This document shows positions 10,736 to 22,258 of a stretch of 64,000 nucleotides of DNA, in pieces. The position numbers and the translations under genes were made by a program. The notes beneath the pieces are model-generated. The model was not told the origin of the DNA. It did no database searches and saw only the letters and a list, made by a program, of their open reading frames with translations. Source of the stretch: Selaginella moellendorffii (lineage: Eukaryota > Streptophyta > Lycopodiopsida > Selaginellales > Selaginellaceae); NCBI RefSeq assembly GCF_000143415.4, contig NW_003314264.1, positions 3,653,229 to 3,717,228 of the forward strand. Reading direction: 5' to 3'. Position 1 is the first letter of the stretch. The number at the start of each line of letters is the position of its first letter.

Positions 10736-11882
10736 TGTAAGCCACAAATTTTTCCTTTCCAATTTGCCAGCTTACCTCGCCTATCCGTCCAACACCGCCT
10801 TGGCTTTTGCTAAGTTCCCTCGCCAAGGTTCTCGCCTATGGTACCAGCACCTACTTGGTTTCAGCTACTCACTGCACGAGCAACGGAGTGTTAGCCATCC
10901 TTCCACGGATTCCCAAATCACTCCCAATCTCCCTCCCCGGGTTAGACTGGACTTAAGGTTCGGCTACACTCCCCGCAAGCACAAGCAGCCAAGCACACCA
11001 AGCTTCCAGGTTCCTAACATCCCTTGGTACCACAAGACTTGATCATGGGACCCTCTAAATCCCAAGTCTTGAGTGCAACACTTGCTTCGGGATGCCGGGG
11101 CGAAACACCGTGGCCTAGCGGCCCGGTATGGGTACCTCTCGCCCCCCACTTCCATCCCGAAGGAAGGCCCAAGCCCCTAGGGAGGGCGAGGACCAATGAG
11201 CCGCATGGTACTCAAGTGGGGCACCACTCCACATGAGCCGGGAGCACCGCAATCGGTTTCCCTTTCGGGAGTGGGAGCTGCTCTTGAGCACTTCCTTGGA
11301 TGGCCCCTCCGGCACCAGCCAAGTCCATGCTCACTCCCACCCAAGGCCCCTCGGTCCCAGTCTCAACCTCAAGTCGGTTTGGAAGCCCAACTGGAGAGTC
11401 CCTTCAAAACTGGTTCCTGGACCTCACTATCCCTACTATACTTTTGGAACCCCCTGCAGCCCCCCCCCCCTGGGAGACGCACGCTTTGGGCTTTCACCCC
11501 TTGACCCGTATTAGTATTTGGACTTAGTCTCTGGCTCGATCTCGGACCCGATTTTGGATCCGACTTCGGATTCGGTTTCGGACTCGATCTCGGACTCGAT
11601 CTCGGACCCGATCTCGGACCCGACTTCGGACTCGACCTCGGACTCGGTCTCGGACCTGATTTCGGATCTCGGACTCCGTCTCGAACTCGGTCTCGAACTC
11701 GGACTCGAACTCGGTCCCCGAGTCGGTCTCGAACTCGATTCCGGACTCGATCTCGAACTCGGTCCTAGAGTCGGTCTTGGACTCGATCTTCGACTTGGTC
11801 TCATCCGATGAACTCTTTGTCATTTTGGTCATGCTTTCGGGGTTCCTTTAGCCTACGATACCTCGGCGAGTTGGTTCCTTAC
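10736..11882 (-). repeat. 5' LTR of element B
   Basis: 1147 bp copy of 8602-9749 that lacks the last base (ends TTAC rather than TTACA). It runs into CGG and telomere repeats at 11883. Confidence 0.85.
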
Positions 11883-11885
11883 CGG

Positions 11886-11913
11886 TTTAGGGTTTAGGGT
11901 TTAGGGTTTAGGG
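11886..11913 (+). repeat. Interstitial telomere repeats (TTTAGGG)4
   Basis: Four exact plant-type telomere units lie between the truncated B LTR and a truncated TRIM LTR. The last GGG is shared with the GGGCCCATG word of the TRIM LTR, so the junction may be a microhomology join. Confidence 0.9.
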
Positions 11914-12442
11914 CCCATGAACAAGAGTGCACCCCCTTTTCCAATCGGTTAAGGGTCTTGGGATATTTGGGGTTAAGTGTCCTTGGGTTTGAATAGTACT
12001 GGGCTGGGTGACCTCCCGGGAAGTCCAAACTTAGGAGCTTACATTTGGTATCGGAGCGGTCTTGGGTCCGACTTTGTTGGTTGGCTAAGGGAATCACACC
12101 ACATGTTGATTGACATCTGGCTGGTCCAGTTTGCTCCCGCTGGGCTCGACCCGAGGGGTAGGGTGTCAAGAGAGCGAGGCTCTCGGGAGAGCTGCGGCTC
12201 TCAGCTTCCGTTCACGAGGGCGTGAACTTGCAGGGAAGCGTGGTGGATTGTAAGCAACCAAAGGGAACGACTCGAGAGACGATCCATGGGGTTCAAATAT
12301 AGAGGGAAAGGGCCCATGAACAAGAGTGCACCCCGTTTTCCAATCGGTTAAGGGTCTTGGGATATTTGGGGTTAAGTGTCCTTGGGTTTGAATAGTACTG
12401 GGCTGGGTGACCTCCCGGGAAGTCCAAACTTAGGAGCTTACA
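11911..12442 (+). mobile_element. TRIM-type miniature LTR element, 5' truncated
   Basis: Structure: partial 5' LTR (11911-12043), a tRNA-Met-type primer site (TGGTATCGGAGC, 12046-12057), ~205 bp of non-coding internal DNA ending in a purine run, and a full 194-bp 3' LTR (12249-12442; TGTAAGCAACC...GGAGCTTACA). The same 194-bp LTR occurs as a solo copy at 26443-26636. The internal part resembles a shortened start of element C (primer site, TCCGACTTT, GAGGCTCTC-like words, GTGGTGGAT). Confidence 0.8.
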
Positions 12443-12447
12443 GTTCC

Positions 12448-12583
12448 TACCTTATGTCCATCTGGCTAGAGGGGTTGATAAAGGGAATCAGCAATACCGA
12501 CCTCCTGCCATCGTGGCAGTAAAGAAAGAGTGTCTGTAAGGTATATCGGATAACTTTCAATATCCGAAGTCACATTCGCGACA
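12448..12583 (-). repeat. 3' LTR of element D, third segment
   Basis: Completes the D LTR after the composite insertion (compare 18556-18735), ending TTCGCGACA. It lacks ~41 bp present in the right LTR (TAAATATAGATGCTAAGC...). Confidence 0.75.
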
Positions 12584-15500
12584 CTCTCCCCCCTAGGGAA
12601 GATTGACATCCTTGTCGATGCATACTCTAGTCTAGAATACCACCAAGGAAACAACTCCAGAAAAAGTTTACGGTATTTATACTATGTGAGGAATGCACCA
12701 ACTTAAATGAGTTAGGAGGCAACCTCTTTGTCTAACGCAAATGCGCTACCAACTTAGACACCTTCCGGCTGTCACCGACAAGGAAATGACCAACGGAGTC
12801 AGCCACCCTTGCTACTTTGGTTGTCACCCAGCTTACAAAAGTGTGATACACCTCTGCCCGCAAGTGGCATAGAGAGAGAAGCCAGATGCTTCAACCCTCA
12901 TGAGCAAAGAAACCAAACCTATCAGTAAGGTTTAGATAGACTACTATAAACAGGCAGTTAGAGTTGTTTACACGGTCACGCCCTTTTAATGGAATAAGGA
13001 ACATCGACAAAGAGATGGGTTATGTGACTAGTCGACAGTAGCTACCTCATGACTAGAGATTTCACCATGCACACAAAGTGTTGAAGTTAGTTTACCTATA
13101 CTGGCCCAAACTCAAAGATCAATAGATGGACAATATCAAAGTCATAGACAATGATATCTTAGAGTCTTAATTATCAGTGAATAAATCTTATATCCAAACA
13201 CAATAGTATTCTAAGTAAGTTATCATCCGATAAACTAGTATTTTAGTATAGGAACCACCAAGATCAGCATGATTGGAAAACATAGGATTCATCATCCAGC
13301 AAAATTCAATAGCCAGCGTATCATCAAGAAAACTCAATGATAAATCTTAACTACTGAAGATGGCAGACAGTATGCCAAACAACTTACTAAAGATAATTCA
13401 AAGAACACAAAATATTATTAACTAATAAGCACAATGCTCGCGAATGTATTACCCAAAGGAAATAACATCTTAATCAGAACTATCTCGAGCAACAATCAAC
13501 AGAATAGAATGAATGTTGCATAGCCAATAAACACTCGTTCATGCCAACTATCACATGAGCCAATCCGAATAAATCCCGGTCAACAATACTAAGGAACCAG
13601 AATTGCTCAAGCAAATGTCAGCAACATCCTACTGATGTCTCAACCCAAAAGACCAATTCAGAGCAAACCACAAAGAACATGTGGTATTGCAAAGAGCCAT
13701 AAGCCATCAAAGAGAACAACTAACTATCATAAAAAAACATTAATCATCCCATCAATGAAGAGATATATAATCATCATCGAAGAAAAAATCTACCATCTCG
13801 AAGAATAGCAAATCATTTTATACCAATAATAATCAAGAAAAACCCTTGACAAGGATAATCAACTATATTAAATAATAATTAATCATCATCAATGATTGCT
13901 AGATGCAAAAGCCAACTTCACATCGAAGTGAACAAGTCAAAATGCCTTCCCCAACAACTTCTAACAAATGGAACAATGAGCATAAAACTCAAAGAATCAA
14001 AAACTCGAAGAAGCTTATAGCCAAGTCTTGTTTAATAATGATCTTGTGACAAGTTTTGCATGAACTAACTTCAATGCTAAAGAAGAAATCATGGCACAAT
14101 CCAGAATATCCTTCTCAACATATCCATAAGCTAAACTTCATAATGCAAAGCTAATGAAGAGCATATTTGCATCAATCCAAAAATTAAGCACAATGAAGCT
14201 ATGCTCAACAAGTAATCACTAAACAATCTTCCACGAATCCATCTATAGCAAGATGTAACTCACTTCATAACAAGCACAAGAAGAATCATCAATGATCGAT
14301 ATATTCTAACTCAAACCCAATAAGGATTTAAACATTCCAATATCGATCACCAACTCTTCCACTTGTAGAGTTAGCATAGTCCACAACTGAATCACTTTTC
14401 AAAGAAAAGCTCAAAGGTCAACCTTTACTAAACAATCTCGTCTAGAACACAACTAACTCAAACTTGCCACTCAGTTCATTTGAACGTCAACATAATTGCT
14501 AACTAGCAAATGTGCAAATGCTAATAATACAAAGTTACAACCAAATCATCAACACTATCTCTATAGAGAGTAATGAAACTCAATATCAATTCTAAAGATA
14601 GATATTTCATCTCACTTGAATCTTAACATCAATAATGTCAACGATAAGGCATCACTTCAATGCCATCAACACCAGAACAAAACTAGAACAAAGCAAGAGT
14701 AAATCACCACTCAATACTCTTTTGCAACCAAGCTAACCAATATCAAAGATACTTTACTTAGTATCCGAGACTAATCCTTCAACAAAACTCAGTTTCAGAT
14801 AACACATCATCAAGGAGTAATTCACCACGTCCAAGACTCAATGAAATCCAATACCACAGACTAAACATAACTAAATGATATCGACAGAGGCAAAGTCAAT
14901 ATGCCATCATGGAAAACCATGCAAATCTAATAACATGATCCTCCGCAACACCATCTGGTAAAGCAAACTTATCATTGCTAAATCATCATTGAGTGAAGCA
15001 AGTGTCAACAGTCCTCAACAAAGTCTACAAGCAATCACTAGTCACAAAGAAACTAGCAATCATTCTTTCAACTTGCCTTCACAAGACCCAAACACTAAAT
15101 TCATGCCATCGAGCTATATACTTGTCTAATATGAACAGAACACCCTAAGTATAAGATATTGGCTTATGGACAAGCACGGACTAAATGACCACTCGAATCC
15201 AACTCGGCTGCAATAAACTCACCAACATGTCTAGCTATTAGCTTTGAGCATGCCTTGAAGAGGCTAGCTATGCATAATCAACACTCAGTCGAAACTAAAG
15301 TGCAAACCATGAGATGAACTCATATTGGTACACAACCTCCTCATATACAAAGCTATAGTACAGGTACCAATATCTCAACCTCAAATAACTAAGTTGAACA
15401 TCACCATCCTCAACCAAGGCATAGGACCACCAAGACCAAGTCAAGATCAGTGAGAGCTCACTACTCTCATAGAGTTTATCGAAATGTAAGGTGCAACTTA

Positions 15501-17575
15501 CCACCTAGCATAACATTATAAAAGAAAGGCAGAAGGGTCACCTTTCTAGAAAAGCACAACAGCCATTTTTTTACACCAACTCCAGACTCTATCCAACTCA
15601 ATTGCTTAAACTCCAAAAGTCAGCATCCCTTTCGAGTCACATCATACAAACTACCTATTAAGGTTTAGGTTAGCTGAAGTCAACTCAAACCCCTTCACTA
15701 GTTTGTATTAGCTTTCGAAAACATAATGGTTTTTGAGCAAAATGATCAACAGATCAGCCATTAGATAAGTCTAAGAAAATTTGTGGAAAATTTTCCATCC
15801 TAAAGAAAGAATAACTCTTAGTCCAAAAATGCAAACTTTCAAGACTCAACCCAGTTCTTCCTACTAACAACTTCACATAGATTCACCTCAACACAAATTC
15901 TCAAGACTCATAGTATGCTTAAATATCGAACATATTTTTGCCCATATATCCGACATCCAACACCGACATTTGTAAAAATGCAAAATGAACACCCAAAGTT
16001 TGATCACAAAGACCACATCTTCGGATATCCACATTGCACTAACATTCTTTTTCAACCACTTTCAAGATCTAATGTGAAGCCAAAACACTAAAAAAAAAAT
16101 GACATGGAAAATCAAGCTCTAAGGAAAATTCCTCATCACTCGAAATAACATGCCACTTCCACTAACACAAATGCTAGTGATGTCAATGCCTCAACTACAC
16201 ATCTTCTCCATCCAACAATCTACTCTAAGTGCTAATGGATCAACCGATGAACTATAGCAAATGAATGCTATAACCCTTTTCCAACACCTTATGAGCAAAT
16301 CCTCAAGGAAACAATGTACCAACTTAAGCTTAGTATATCATAGATCACTATTGAGAATCCAATCAAAACTACTACAATACTACTACGTGTAAGTAGACTA
16401 GCTTCACTATCAACCACTTTAGGGTTGATCATCGTTTAACCAAACAACTTCGTAAACACGTTGCTCACGATCACATGAATATGATATAAGTATCACAATG
16501 ACTTGATCATCAATTGAGCAACACTACGAGCAATGCCGTTGTCATTACTTCAAAGGTTTACGTGAGTATCAAGTGTCAAGTTGATTCGACAAAATGCAAC
16601 ATAAATGCCACACTCTATCGATAGAGACTTACAACACTCAATACCACTAACTTTTGTTCACAACACAGACAAGCACATGCCACTCTTTTTCTGACCAAAC
16701 TCAAAACTAATCCAACACCAAGCTACTCAAGGAGCAATAGCAAGGTTCCCTGGAAAAGAATTGAGCATTGTAACCCAAATCTTCAATAGCAAGCCTAGAC
16801 AAAATGGTTTAGCGCTTCATTGCTATCCATTCCACGGCTCACTACTTGCAAGACCATCATTTCCAATATGCATCAAGGTAGGGACTCTTGATTGCATAAT
16901 GTGAACACAAGCAATGAGTCACATTTCGTTGCAAATCATCTTTTAAAGAAGAGAAGATGATTTACGTGTTTGATCCTTCGTCCCTGACGACTCTCTTTTC
17001 GGTTTCATCTTTGACTAAACCTCAAGCTTTCTTTCACACTACCTTCAGTCCAATCCAAGAAAAGTTTATGAGAGAGCACAGCAATGATTACTTGAACCAA
17101 TAGACTAATCCTTACAATCTTGATTAATCCACTTGTAAACATGCCTAGGAAGGATCCACTAGTACTGTGCTAAACAGCTACGGACTAGCCTATTTGCCAC
17201 TCGTAACAAACCCAGGGAAGGTTTACTTTACGCATGGTACAAGGAACAACTCACGGAACCATTGAAACACTCATGGAACCATCAATAGGCTAACATTAAT
17301 CCTACTAACTCAAAGTGTAATGCTGAGTTGTTAATGTGCCTCACTCACGAGCTTAAGCTTAAACTCGTGCAAAATGGTAAACCTCAAACCCATCTTATGA
17401 GCCCAAGAGCAAGCTCACATCATAAAGTACAACAAGGTAACCAAATCCATACCTAAGGTACCAATACGAAGCCTTTGCACCCAAACGTGTACCCACTCGG
17501 ATCATCGTTTTCATCTCTGCGTATGCAATGAGACTAGTTGCCCAATCTCATTGGATAGTACTCACTGAGACTCAT
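12584..17575 (-). mobile_element. Internal non-coding region of element D
   Basis: About 5 kb of AT-rich DNA. I see no gag, protease, RT or integrase remnant on either strand; the longest ORFs are under 100 codons and look random. Its left 2.6 kb is collinear with element E (370-2975), so the family is a large retrotransposon derivative spread by proteins made elsewhere. Confidence 0.7.
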
Positions 17576-17587
17576 CCTCTGATACCA
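17576..17587 (-). promoter_or_regulatory. Primer-binding site of element D
   Basis: The minus strand reads TGGTATCAGAGG two bases from the LTR, matching the plant initiator tRNA-Met 3' end except for the last base. Confidence 0.8.
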
Positions 17588-17589
17588 AA

Positions 17590-18735
17590 TGTAGCGCACG
17601 TGGTTTTGACCCTTTATCCTATAGTGATTTACCATAGGATAACACCATGAAGCGAAACTTAAACCCTCTTTATGCCATGTGACACATGCCACGTGTCATA
17701 TGCCACATGTCCAAAGGACAATGGTGCGGAACCTAAGGTTTAGGGCCTTGGGCCACTGAATGAAAGAACGGTGCCAAACTCCCAAGCATAGAGCCAAAGA
17801 GTGATGGAATCGGACCCTAGAGCAACTCCCAAGCATATAGCCCAAAAAACGAAGGGATAGGAGCTTGGAGTGACTTGGAACAGTCATAGAGCAACTAGCA
17901 TCCCAATGCTAGGACCAGCATACAAAATGGAGCCAAACGGAGTCTAGTGCTATTTCGGCATATTGGTGGCCTAACGCGAAGACATGGGTACTCCATTAAC
18001 TAGCATGGAATGGAATTTGGGATTAAACCCAAGCCGGACGCAAAACAAGGACAGGCACGCCAGCGGGAGCTAGACTATGCCTCAAGTTGGTCAGCCATAC
18101 CCAACTTACCCATTATCCCTACTATACATTTGGAAACCCCCCCCCCCCCCCCTCCCTCCCTCGGAACACACACTTTGGGCTTTCACCCCAAACCTCCCTT
18201 AGTATTAGGAGTTAGTCTCTAGTACAAGCTCAAAACTTACTAAATATGGAATGGTGCTAGATTGCGCATTTGGACACGGGACGAACACTATTATGTTTAG
18301 GACAATCTTTACATTCCGTAGATATGCCAAATGAGCAAATTTAGACACTTTCCATAAATAGCATTTGGGACCGAAATGAGATTAACACAAAGGGCATGAT
18401 AGTGAGGGTGTTTGACAGACATGGTAAGCTATCATCTAGCGATATTGAGGGACCAATCTTAATACGCAAGGGTTCTTATCAAGCTAGTGCAAGACAGAGC
18501 AAAAGAGAACTAAGAGCCAAGCCGAATATACTTAGCTAGAAACACATAGGAGTTCCTACCTTATGTCCATTTAGCTAAATATAGATGCTAAGCCTAGTAA
18601 ACTAACACTTGAACAAGAGGGGCTGATAAAGGGAACCAACAATACCGACTTCCTACCATCGTGGCAGTAAGGAAAAAGTGTCCGTAAGGACTAGCCGACA
18701 GGTAACTTTCGATACCCGAAATCACATTCGCGACA
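17590..18735 (-). repeat. 5' LTR of element D (intact)
   Basis: 1146 bp, TGTAGCGC...TTCGCGACA. It carries a long C tract at ~18137-18161 and the GGGCTTTCACCCC module. Confidence 0.85.
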
Positions 18736-18740
18736 TAGAC

Positions 18741-19419
18741 ACAAAATAAAAACAGACACGTAAGTAGGGGTTAAACCTTAGGTTGGTTAAGTATGCCTAA
18801 CCTACTCACTATCCTTACTATACACCGATCTACCCTACTTTTGAGGAACACACACTTTGGGCTTTCACCTTTAACCACCTTTAGTACTAGAAGTTACTCT
18901 TTATGACAAGCTTGAAATTTATTAAATATGGTATGGTGGTAGATTGCAAATTTGTACACAAAACCAATACCGTTATGTTTAAAACAATTTTTACATTCTA
19001 TAGATATGCTAAATTAGTATATCTAGACACTTTCTATAAATAGCCAATATGACTAGAATGAAACTAACACAAAGGGCATGATAACAAAGGTGTTTGCTAC
19101 ACATAGTAAACTATCATCTAGTGATATTAAGGGACTAATCTCAAAATGTGGGGGTTCTTGTTATTAGCTAGTGCAAGACATAACAAGATAGGAACTCCTT
19201 ACAAGGATAAGTATGCTTAATTAATACTATGTAGAAATTCCATCATTATACTCGCCCGGTCTAAATACACTCAAAATGCTTAGTTAATTTCATTAGCATA
19301 AGAGGGATTAATAAAGGGTCCAGCAACATTGACATTTTGCCGTCGTGGTAGTAAAGAAAAAATATTTGAAAGGACTAACTAGTAAGTAACTTTCAATACT
19401 CGCAGTCACATTTGCGACA
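18741..19419 (-). repeat. 5' LTR of element E, right segment
   Basis: Resumes the E LTR after the TAGAC duplication and is collinear with D LTR 18044-18735 (ACAAAATAAAAACAGACACG, AAATATGGTATGGTGGTAG, and the CTCGCAGTCACATTTGCGACA end). It is more diverged than the two D LTRs are from each other. Confidence 0.65.
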
Positions 19420-20137
19420 ACTCCATTATCACATTTATTCAACCTCACTACATCAGGGCTAAATATTTCATTTGGACTTGTTATATTTATCATCACTTTA
19501 CAATCCATGTTATTCATCCTTACTCCACTATTATATCCACTTATTCTCACTCTATTATGAGGTTAAACTTCTATCCCCCTCCTAAAAAAAAAGGTTTGAA
19601 ATGTCAGAGTAAAGAGGAAAAAAATAGAAAAAGTTAAGAAAAAATATTATGAGAGAAAAAAAGTGGATTAAAAAGTATTGAAAGAAGAATTTTCAATAGC
19701 TAAGAAGAAGGACATATGCTTAAAGCTTAGAAAATATGGGACTTCCTGTCATAAAATACTACACACTTAACTTGAAACTCTGGCCAAAGTCACTTAACCT
19801 TTGGAATAATAAAATACTCAATACCAGAATTGATTAAAGACTCTAACAAGGAAATAAAAATAAAATTCTCAACTTTATATATACACTTAACATCTAAATG
19901 AATATGAAGAAGACATAAAGCATTTAAATCAACACCAAACTAAGAATGAGAATCATAAGAGTTATAAATAATTAATATAACAAAAAAAAAGAAATATTGT
20001 AGATAAGGAAAGAACACTAATAACATAAGAAGATGGCTAAAATTGATAAATAAGGAAATGTTAAGAAAGAGTAAAAGGTAAAGAAAAATGATCAAATAAT
20101 AGGTTGATATGAAATTTTTAACTTGTCTCAAAAACTC
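19420..20137. other. AT-rich intergenic DNA
   Basis: No gene, RNA gene or recognisable element seen between the E LTR end and the terminal inverted repeat at 20138. Confidence 0.6.
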
Positions 20138-20166
20138 AATATAAGCTCTATTTCGTTAAAGTGGGA
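20138..20166 (+). repeat. Left terminal inverted repeat
   Basis: Perfect reverse complement of 41334-41362. The inner 15-mer TTCGTTAAAGTGGGA (20152-20166) is followed 4 bp later by a relative, TTCAGTAAAATGGGA (20171-20185), suggesting a subterminal binding-site pair. Confidence 0.85.
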
Positions 20167-20333
20167 TTTATTCAGTAAAATGGGACTAGGTACAAATTTT
20201 CAAGTATTTGAAAATGACGTGAAATTATATGTTTTTTGTCTAGGGGCTAGACATATCTGGGGCATGGTGACTAGTGCGGTGACTTTATGTCCAGACTGAG
20301 TCCATCTGGTTGTATAATAAATCTCATTGTCAA

Positions 20334-20395
20334 GGTGAACAAGCCGAATCTGAAGCTAAAGAAGAGCGATGGCATGCGCGCACACACTATTTGTT
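20334..20395 (+). pseudogene. Fossil last-exon unit of a transposase-like gene, plus palindrome
   Basis: AAGGTGAACAAGCCGAATCT followed by GAAGC and a palindrome copy at 20369-20390. It closely matches the last exon of the minus-strand gene at 29413-29447, in opposite orientation. A second degenerate copy sits at ~29310-29336. It may be the remnant tail of a second gene copy at the left end of the element. Confidence 0.4.
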
Positions 20396-20534
20396 TGTTC
20401 ATTGAGCGTGTGGTGAGCTTTCCAAGATGAACGTCATTCCTATTAGCCAGACATATAACTTAATGGTGAGAACATTTAGATATTATTCAATGTTATCTTT
20501 TTCTAACGAATCTAATTGTGAAGGTGTAGCAAGA

Positions 20535-22258
20535 TGTGAGACACAAAATCCCTAGGCCCCAAAGTGGAGCCGGAAGGGTGCCACGTGGTAGTGGCCGAAG
20601 CGAAAGCCAAACGAGTGTAACACGTTTGGGCCAAAAGCTCCGCCTTGAAAGGTCGAGAGCGGGAGTGGAACTCCTAACGAAGGGCTCGAGGAATGAGCAC
20701 GAAACGAGCAATAAGCGAGGCTCCAAAAAGGGACCCAAAAGGACCAACACATGACACATGGTAGTGTCCGAGAAGGACCCGAGATGGAGTCCGAGGTGGA
20801 GTCCGAAGTGGAGTCCGAGTTGGAGTCCGAAGTGGAGTCCGAGGTGGACCCGAGATGGACCTGAGATCGAGTCCGAGATGGACCCGAGATAGAGTCCGAG
20901 ATGGACCGAGACCGAGTCCGAGATGGACCTGAAATGGAGTCCGAGATGGAGTCCGAGATGGAGTCCGAGATCGAGTCCGAGATGGACCCGAGATGGAGTC
21001 CGAGATGGACCCGAGATGGAGTCCGAGATGGATTCGAGATGGAGTCCGAGATGGAGTCCGAGATGGACCCGCGATGGAGTCCGAGATGGAGTCCGAGATG
21101 GACCCGAGACCGAGACCGAGACCAAGGCCGAAGCCGAGACCGAGACCGAGTCCGAGTCCGAAACCGGGACCGAGACCGAGTCCGAGTCCGAGTTCGAGCC
21201 CGAGCCCGAGTCCGAATACTAATACAGGCAGTTGGGTGAAAGCCCAAAGCGATCGTCCCCCGGGGGGGGGGGGCTGCGGGGGGTTCCAAAAGTATAGTAG
21301 GGAGAGTGTGGGGGTTGGAGCCCAGTGGAGCCAGTTGGGCCAGGAAAGGCCAGTTTGGCCCAGGAAAGGCCAGTTGGGCCCAGGAAGGCCAGACCCAGTG
21401 TTGGGTGATGAGCTGACCACTGGGAAGTCCAAGACTAGAGTGAACACGGACCGACAAGCGGGGTAGCTTGGTGAAGTGTTCAAGAGCCGGCTCTAGTTCT
21501 CCCGGGAGATCGACTGGCCGATGCTCCCAGTCCAAGTGTGGGTGGCACTACCTACTTGGATACCAGGCGTGGCTCAACGGAACCTCGCTCTAAGCCCATG
21601 GCTAGAGCACCCAAGGGCAGAAGGCGAGGAGAGTACCCAGGTGGCTCGCGTAAGGCCACGGTGTTCCGAAATGTTGTCCCAAAGGCCCAGACTGTGGAAA
21701 GGAAGAGGAGCAGTCCTCTGGGGTAGTGACCAAGGACACAGTCATGTGGTGAGGAAGTCCCAGAGGACCGTGGGACTTAGTGGTCGGGCCTGTGGGTCTC
21801 GATCCAGTGGCAGTGTTGGCAAACACGGCCAGGGGCAGAAAGAGACTTAGTGGGGACTGACAGAGGGATATTGGGGAAGGCTATTCCCCTTGTCGGTGGG
21901 CATCCTAAGGATGCTAAGGAGTGGATCTGAGATGACCACTCACGGATGGTTTGCCTAGTCTTGGAGAGCCAAGACTGTGATGCAAGTGGTATTGGACTAC
22001 CAGTGTGGCAAAGGTGATTGGGCATGGCCTTAGCGTAACGGGCTGCTATGTCGGTGGTACCTTTGAGTGTCGGTCATGGGATCGGACACGTGGAGCACTT
22101 GGACCAAGTGCAAATGTTGAGTGGCATGGATGCCATTCTCGGGGCTAGCAAGTCCCAAGTCCTGGATTGGACTTATGGAGGTTGTGAATGAGACTCCTCC
22201 AAGTGGTCGGAGGTGTGGTTAAGTGACTAAAGTAGAATGGAAAATTTAGTCGCTTACA
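20535..22258 (+). repeat. 5' LTR of element C
   Basis: 1724 bp. Contains a degenerate minisatellite of GAGTCCGAGATG/GACCCGAGATG units (~20770-21215), then the GGGTGAAAGCCCAAAGCG hairpin word, a G tract (~21258-21280) and GTATAGTAGGG. Long ORFs on both strands across the minisatellite are repeat artefacts. Confidence 0.9.

Larger units (their letters stand above)
8602..12442. mobile_element. Composite insertion B + telomere patch + TRIM
   Basis: The block begins TGTAAGCC and ends GCTTACA, and is flanked by GTTCC at 8597-8601 and 12443-12447. It splits the D LTR at a point that is continuous in the intact copy (18550-18556). Its left part is a minus-strand gag-only LTR element (8602-11882), its right part a plus-strand TRIM (11911-12442), and the seam is made of telomere repeats. 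One shared TSD suggests the outer ends behaved as one insertion, or that one element was invaded and rearranged after it landed. Confidence 0.75.
3430..18735 (-). mobile_element. LTR retrotransposon D, non-autonomous (LARD), with nested insertions
   Basis: Both ends read TGTAGCGC...TTCGCGACA and the unit is flanked by the 5-bp duplication TAGAC (3425-3429 and 18736-18740). The minus orientation follows from the primer site next to the right LTR (17576-17587 reads TGGTATCAGAGG on the minus strand) and from the purine tract next to the left LTR (12584-12600, GGGGGGAGAG on the minus strand). The ~5 kb internal region has no gag or pol. The 3' LTR (3430-12583) carries two later insertions, at 3743-7977 and 8602-12442. 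Confidence 0.85.

Noticed and set aside
20493-21535. Long overlapping ORFs rich in Arg/Ser/Leu/Gly on both strands (also 26487-27466 and 9377-9677, 11511-11811)
   Set aside because: They are translations of a degenerate hexamer minisatellite in the LTRs; open in several frames at once because the repeat lacks stop words.
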